A stretch of DNA of 64,000 bases from Bacteroidota bacterium (GTDB taxonomy: Bacteria > Bacteroidota > Bacteroidia > Bacteroidales > F082): positions 1,674,001 through 1,738,000 of the forward strand of contig JADJXJ010000001.1 of assembly GCA_016715945.1 (NCBI GenBank), written 5' to 3'. Below are positions 60,462 to 64,000 of this stretch, in pieces. The notes under the pieces were generated by a model, which ran no database searches, had not been told where the DNA came from, and saw only the letters and a program-made list of their open reading frames with translations. Position 1 is the first letter of the stretch, and each line of letters opens with the position of its first letter. Both the position numbers and the translations under genes were made by a program.

Positions 60462-61220
60462 ATGTATCTGCTCGAGATATGTGCCGACGGGCTTGCCAAT
60501 GCATTGCTGGCCTCGAAGCATGGCGCCCATCGCATCGAATTGTGCGAAAATCTTGAATCCGGCGGATTGACGCCATCTTTTGGCACCCTCAGCCTTGCCG
60601 CAAACAGCCTCGATGTGCCGGTGCATGTGCTTATCCGTCCGCGACGCGGCAACTACACCTACGACAGTTTGGAAAAGCAAATCATCCTGAACGACATTGC
60701 CCGGGTTGTCAGGCTTGGCTTTCAGGGTGTTGTGGTGGGCGCACTGAGGGCCGACGGCACCCTGGACGAGCATGCCATGAAACTTTTTGTGGAGGCCGCC
60801 GATGGCCTGAACATCACCTTTCACAGGGCCTTGGATGTGTGCAAGGAACCTGAAAAGACCATCGAACAATTAATCAGGCTGGGGGTCGAAAGGGTGCTCA
60901 CTTCTGGCGGCGCATCTTCTGCCATGCACGGAATGGAAAACCTCACCCGTTGGCAACAGCTGTTGGGTGACCAGATCAAAATCATGGCCGGAGGAGGCAT
61001 ACGTGCATCCAACGCCGCCCACATCATCCGGCAAAGCGGTGTCAGCGAAATCCATATGTCGGCAAAAATGGTGGTCAGCAGCCCGGTTGGCACCAACAGC
61101 CCTTTGGCTGTGGCTTCGGCTGATGAGTGGTGGCAGTATGCACTTGACATCGAAGAAGTGGCAGCAACCAGACACCTGCTGGATGAACTGAACAACTATA
61201 CGCTCAATAAAAAATTGTAA
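60462..61220 (+). CDS. cutC: CutC family protein
   Basis: A 252-residue CutC TIM-barrel protein. 'LEICADGLANALLASKHGAHRIELCENL' at the start, 'VLIRPRRGNYTYD', 'FHRALDVCKEPE' and 'VLTSGGASSA' are family hallmarks. It is named for copper homeostasis but later work in E. coli questioned that role, and no metal-handling gene lies near it. The stop abuts the start of the beta-mannosidase gene directly, so the two may be coupled. Confidence 0.9.
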   Translation: MYLLEICADGLANALLASKHGAHRIELCENLESGGLTPSFGTLSLAANSLDVPVHVLIRPRRGNYTYDSLEKQIILNDIARVVRLGFQGVVVGALRADGTLDEHAMKLFVEAADGLNITFHRALDVCKEPEKTIEQLIRLGVERVLTSGGASSAMHGMENLTRWQQLLGDQIKIMAGGGIRASNAAHIIRQSGVSEIHMSAKMVVSSPVGTNSPLAVASADEWWQYALDIEEVAATRHLLDELNNYTLNKKL

Positions 61221-63758
61221 ATGAGAACCTTAACCTTATACACCATCGGGTTCATCACAGCTTTGACCCTCAGCTTTGCAGGTTGCAAAAGCGCAGATGC
61301 TCCCGTAGAGCTGCCTCTGAATGATGGATGGAAACTCACACTTCGGGACGGAAGAATGATAGATGTGGCCGTGCCAGGACTGGTGCACACCGACCTGCAC
61401 GCAGCCAGACTGATCCCCGACCCCTTTTATGGTTTCAACGAAGATTCGCTTCAATGGATAGGAACCAAAGAATGGACCTATACACTTGATTTTGAGGTTG
61501 ATAATTCCATTCTTGCCTACACGAACGTGCAGCTTGTGTTCGAAGGGCTGGACACCTATGCCCGTGTAAGCCTCAACGGCAGAGAAGTGTTGAATGCCGA
61601 CAATATGTTCAGGCTGTGGGAAATAGATGTAAAAAAACATCTGCGGCCCGGAGCCAACCGGCTTGAGGTAAGGTTTTTCCCACCCGACAGCATTAGTTTG
61701 GCCAAGGCCAGCGCCTATAACATACAACTCCCTGAGCATCGCGCATTTACCAGAAAGGCTCCGTTTCAGGCTGGTTGGGACTGGGGACCGGTGTTTCACA
61801 CCATGGGAATCTGGAAGCCGGTATATCTGGCAGCCTGGAACCATGCCCGCATGAAGTATCCTGCCATACTCACCCAGGATGCCGACAGCCTGAAGGCCGG
61901 ACTTGTTGCTGCAGCCACAATTGTCTCGGGCAATGACGGCCATGGCTACCTGCGCCTGCGCATGAACGACAAAGAAATTCTAAACCAGAAGGTTACACTC
62001 AGCAAGGGCACCAATCAACTCAGCATACCCTTTCAGATTGCCCATCCTGAACTTTGGTGGCCCAATGGGATCGGCAAGGCCAACCTCAGCCGTTTTGACT
62101 TCGAGTTTACCGACCAGGCAGGCAATAAAATCAGCCAAACCGTCATCAGCGGTATTCGAAAAGCAGTACTGATACGCGAAGCCGACAGCATAGGCGAGAG
62201 CTTTCTGTTTCGGATCAACGGAAAAGACATTTTTGTCAAAGGCGCCAACTATATCCCTGAAGATCATTTTGTTACCCGCATGTCCCGGGAACGTACACGT
62301 AAGCTCTTGAGCGATGCTTCAGCTGTGGGCATGAACATGATCCGGGTTTGGGGAGGCGGCATTTATCCCAACAACGAGTTCTTTGCCATGTGCGACAGCC
62401 TGGGTTTGATGGTGTGGCAGGATTTCATGTTTGCCTGCACCATGTATCCCTGGGACACCGCCTTTGTCGGTAATGTACGCCACGAAGCTGCACATCAGGT
62501 GCAGAGGCTGCGGGGTCATCCATCGCTGGTGCTCTGGTGCGGCAACAACGAGGTGAGCGAAGGTTTCCACAACTGGGGCTGGCAAAAGAGTCTGAGCTGG
62601 ACAGCCGGCGACAGCATAGAGATCTGGCAAGGGTATCTCGCTGTGTTTGAGACACTTTTACCAGAAATTGTAAATCAACATGACCCCTTCACCCCCTATT
62701 GGCCGAGCTCGCCATCGCTGGGATGGGGACGCAGCGAATCGTACAAACGCGGCGATGTGCATTACTGGGGTGTATGGTGGGGCGAAGAACCCTTCGAGGC
62801 TTACAGACAGAAAGTCGGCAGGTTTCACTCCGAATATGGCTTTCAGGCCATGCCGCCTATCGAAAGTGTGCGGCAGTTCCTGCCCGAAAACGAACGTTTT
62901 GTGGGCTCGGCTGGCTTCGAAGCCCATCAGAAACATCCCAGAGGCACGCGGCTGATCAACGACTATATGAAACGCTATTTCCCTGTGCCCAAAAACCTTG
63001 AGGATTACATCTACACCAGCCAGCTCACACAATCCTATGGAATTGGCATGGCCATCGAAACCCATCGCATTCACAAGCCACGCAACATGGGCACACTCTT
63101 CTGGCAACTCAACGACAGCTGGCCCGTCACCAGCTGGTCGTCCATCGACTACTACGGACGTTGGAAAGCCCTGCACTATCACCTGCAAACCTTTTACCAC
63201 CCGACCCAGGTGTTTTTCTCCCGGGATCGCGACACGCTCAGTTTGTTTGTGGTGCACGACGGGCTGTATAAACCAGGCCTGCAACTGCATGTTGACATAC
63301 TGAACACGAAAGGTCAGAAACTTTTCAGCGATATCGTGAGCTTCACGGCCGATTCCGCTTCATCGCAAAACGTGTGCCGGCTTTCCCTCAGTAAAGTCAA
63401 AAGCCTGGGAGAACTTTCGGAACTGGTTGTGCAGGGAAGCTTGTTCAACAATAACACACTGATATCCAAAAACAATCATTTTCTTGTACCACCAAAAATG
63501 CTCAGGCTTCACCCCAGGCCAGTCGAATTGCATGTGCGCGACAGCGCAGATGTGGTTGTGGTTGGCCTGCAATCTGATGTTTTCCACTATGCAGTTCAGT
63601 TGCAGAGCAACGATGAGGATGGCCGCTTTTCGGACAACTTTTTTCACCTGATGCCGGGAACGAAAAAGACAGTCATATTCCATCCCTCAGGAAAGGTGCA
63701 CAACGGAATACTGAGCTTCAGCTACCGGTCGCTCAACCGGATTATTTCAAACAACTAA
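61221..63758 (+). CDS. Beta-mannosidase lipoprotein (GH2)
   Basis: An 845-residue glycoside hydrolase family 2 enzyme of the beta-mannosidase type. A lipoprotein signal ends at Cys22 ('LSFAGC'), so it is anchored in the cell envelope, probably periplasmic. The N-terminal jelly-roll sugar-binding domain, an immunoglobulin-like domain and the catalytic barrel follow. Acid/base Glu444 in 'LWCGNNEV' and nucleophile Glu538 in 'FHSEYGFQ' are in place. It would remove terminal beta-mannose from glycans such as mannans or N-glycan cores. No SusC/SusD pair or other glycan genes are nearby. Confidence 0.92.
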   Translation: MRTLTLYTIGFITALTLSFAGCKSADAPVELPLNDGWKLTLRDGRMIDVAVPGLVHTDLHAARLIPDPFYGFNEDSLQWIGTKEWTYTLDFEVDNSILAYTNVQLVFEGLDTYARVSLNGREVLNADNMFRLWEIDVKKHLRPGANRLEVRFFPPDSISLAKASAYNIQLPEHRAFTRKAPFQAGWDWGPVFHTMGIWKPVYLAAWNHARMKYPAILTQDADSLKAGLVAAATIVSGNDGHGYLRLRMNDKEILNQKVTLSKGTNQLSIPFQIAHPELWWPNGIGKANLSRFDFEFTDQAGNKISQTVISGIRKAVLIREADSIGESFLFRINGKDIFVKGANYIPEDHFVTRMSRERTRKLLSDASAVGMNMIRVWGGGIYPNNEFFAMCDSLGLMVWQDFMFACTMYPWDTAFVGNVRHEAAHQVQRLRGHPSLVLWCGNNEVSEGFHNWGWQKSLSWTAGDSIEIWQGYLAVFETLLPEIVNQHDPFTPYWPSSPSLGWGRSESYKRGDVHYWGVWWGEEPFEAYRQKVGRFHSEYGFQAMPPIESVRQFLPENERFVGSAGFEAHQKHPRGTRLINDYMKRYFPVPKNLEDYIYTSQLTQSYGIGMAIETHRIHKPRNMGTLFWQLNDSWPVTSWSSIDYYGRWKALHYHLQTFYHPTQVFFSRDRDTLSLFVVHDGLYKPGLQLHVDILNTKGQKLFSDIVSFTADSASSQNVCRLSLSKVKSLGELSELVVQGSLFNNNTLISKNNHFLVPPKMLRLHPRPVELHVRDSADVVVVGLQSDVFHYAVQLQSNDEDGRFSDNFFHLMPGTKKTVIFHPSGKVHNGILSFSYRSLNRIISNN

Positions 63759-63764
63759 TTGTAT

Positions 63765-64000
63765 ATGAAGACCTTACTTCTACTCATCGGCAAAACCGAC
63801 GAACCCTGGCTCAATCAGGGGATGGAAGCTTATGCCGGCCGCATCCGGAAATACTTTCCTTTTGAAGTCAAAATTATTCCCGATATCAAAAACCGGAAAA
63901 ACCTGAGCGAGGAGGAACAAAAACGACAGGAAGCCCAGCTTTTGCTGCAGCAGCTGCAAGCGGGCGACGAACTGGTGCTACTCGACGAAAATGGCCAGCA
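63765..64000 (+). CDS. rlmH: 23S rRNA (pseudouridine(1915)-N3)-methyltransferase, 5' part
   Basis: The first 78 codons are visible before the window ends. 'LLLIGKTDEPWLNQGMEAYAGRI.KYFPFEVK' and, near the edge, 'GDELVLLDENGQ' are typical of RlmH (YbeA), a SPOUT methyltransferase that modifies pseudouridine 1915 in helix 69 of 23S rRNA. The ATG at 63765 lies 6 nt after the beta-mannosidase stop. The SAM-binding knot is beyond the window. Confidence 0.9.
   Translation, partial: MKTLLLLIGKTDEPWLNQGMEAYAGRIRKYFPFEVKIIPDIKNRKNLSEEEQKRQEAQLLLQQLQAGDELVLLDENGQ

Overview
This window looks like a chromosomal segment of a Bacteroidota bacterium, most likely an anaerobic or fermentative member of the Bacteroidales; genus cannot be fixed from the sequence alone. 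Supporting signs are a type IX secretion C-terminal sorting domain, Bacteroidota-style promoters (TTTG, about 19-20 nt, TAnnTTTG), few Shine-Dalgarno sequences, lipid A genes (lpxK, lpxH), an FGAM synthase of the long single-chain type, and typical Bacteroidota families (DUF2795, DUF2851, DUF3822, HP0958-like zinc ribbon, AMP nucleosidase, MutS2). Base composition is moderate throughout, except for an AT-rich insertion sequence at about 18.5-20.2 kb. I saw no tRNA, rRNA, CRISPR array, prophage or classical defence island.

Layout. 1-6.3 kb: end of pyrE, an SRPBCC protein, birA (convergent), then rsfS-ftsH-LUD-cdsA-psd, a ribosome silencing, membrane protease and phospholipid cluster. 6.3-9.5 kb (minus): a HAD nucleotidase, a TrmH-type methyltransferase, a zinc ribbon coiled-coil protein and a Nif3-like protein. 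9.6-12.2 kb: lpxK-punA-lpxH. 12.2-14.3 kb (minus): FAD oxidoreductase and GAPDH. 14.4-18.5 kb: secreted protein, methyltransferase, orphan ABC ATPase, PduO-type adenosyltransferase and the small acidic DUF2795 gene. 18.5-20.5 kb: an IS1634-family element flanked by a perfect direct repeat of about 343 bp that duplicates the whole DUF2795 transcription unit. 20.5-26 kb (minus): rsmD, a frameshifted DUF3822 gene, a membrane-anchored protein, a TPR hybrid histidine kinase and a small HsdR-N-like protein. 26-32.4 kb: AMP nucleosidase, holA, acyl-CoA synthetase, an SDR, a T9SS cargo protein and a LOG-like protein. 32.6-37.4 kb (minus): purL and a cation diffusion facilitator.

37.6-42.6 kb holds the most cassette-like unit: a sodium:solute symporter, a family III CoA-transferase and a two-gene 2-oxoacid:acceptor oxidoreductase whose gamma domain is fused to the C-terminus of the TPP-binding beta subunit. 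A palindrome lies just upstream and a strong bidirectional terminator downstream. I infer uptake, CoA activation or transfer, and ferredoxin-linked oxidation of an organic or 2-oxo acid. 42.7-45.7 kb (minus): outer-membrane-type protein, rny, a probable 6S RNA, zapA and a coiled-coil protein. 45.8-50.8 kb: DUF2851, two tandem AGCS sodium:amino acid symporters and lipoprotein MsrB. 50.9-54.9 kb: a TPR histidine kinase followed by a receiver/histidine-kinase protein whose ATP-binding domain is degenerate. 54.9-64 kb: glutaryl-CoA-type dehydrogenase, queuosine-precursor transporter, alpha/beta hydrolase, mutS2, cutC, a GH2 beta-mannosidase lipoprotein and the start of rlmH.

Most of the window is ordinary housekeeping sequence. 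The points that deserve follow-up are the gene-duplicating IS1634-family insertion with its three-frame transposase, the CoA-transferase/oxidoreductase cassette, the candidate 6S RNA, and the kinase pair with degenerate domains.
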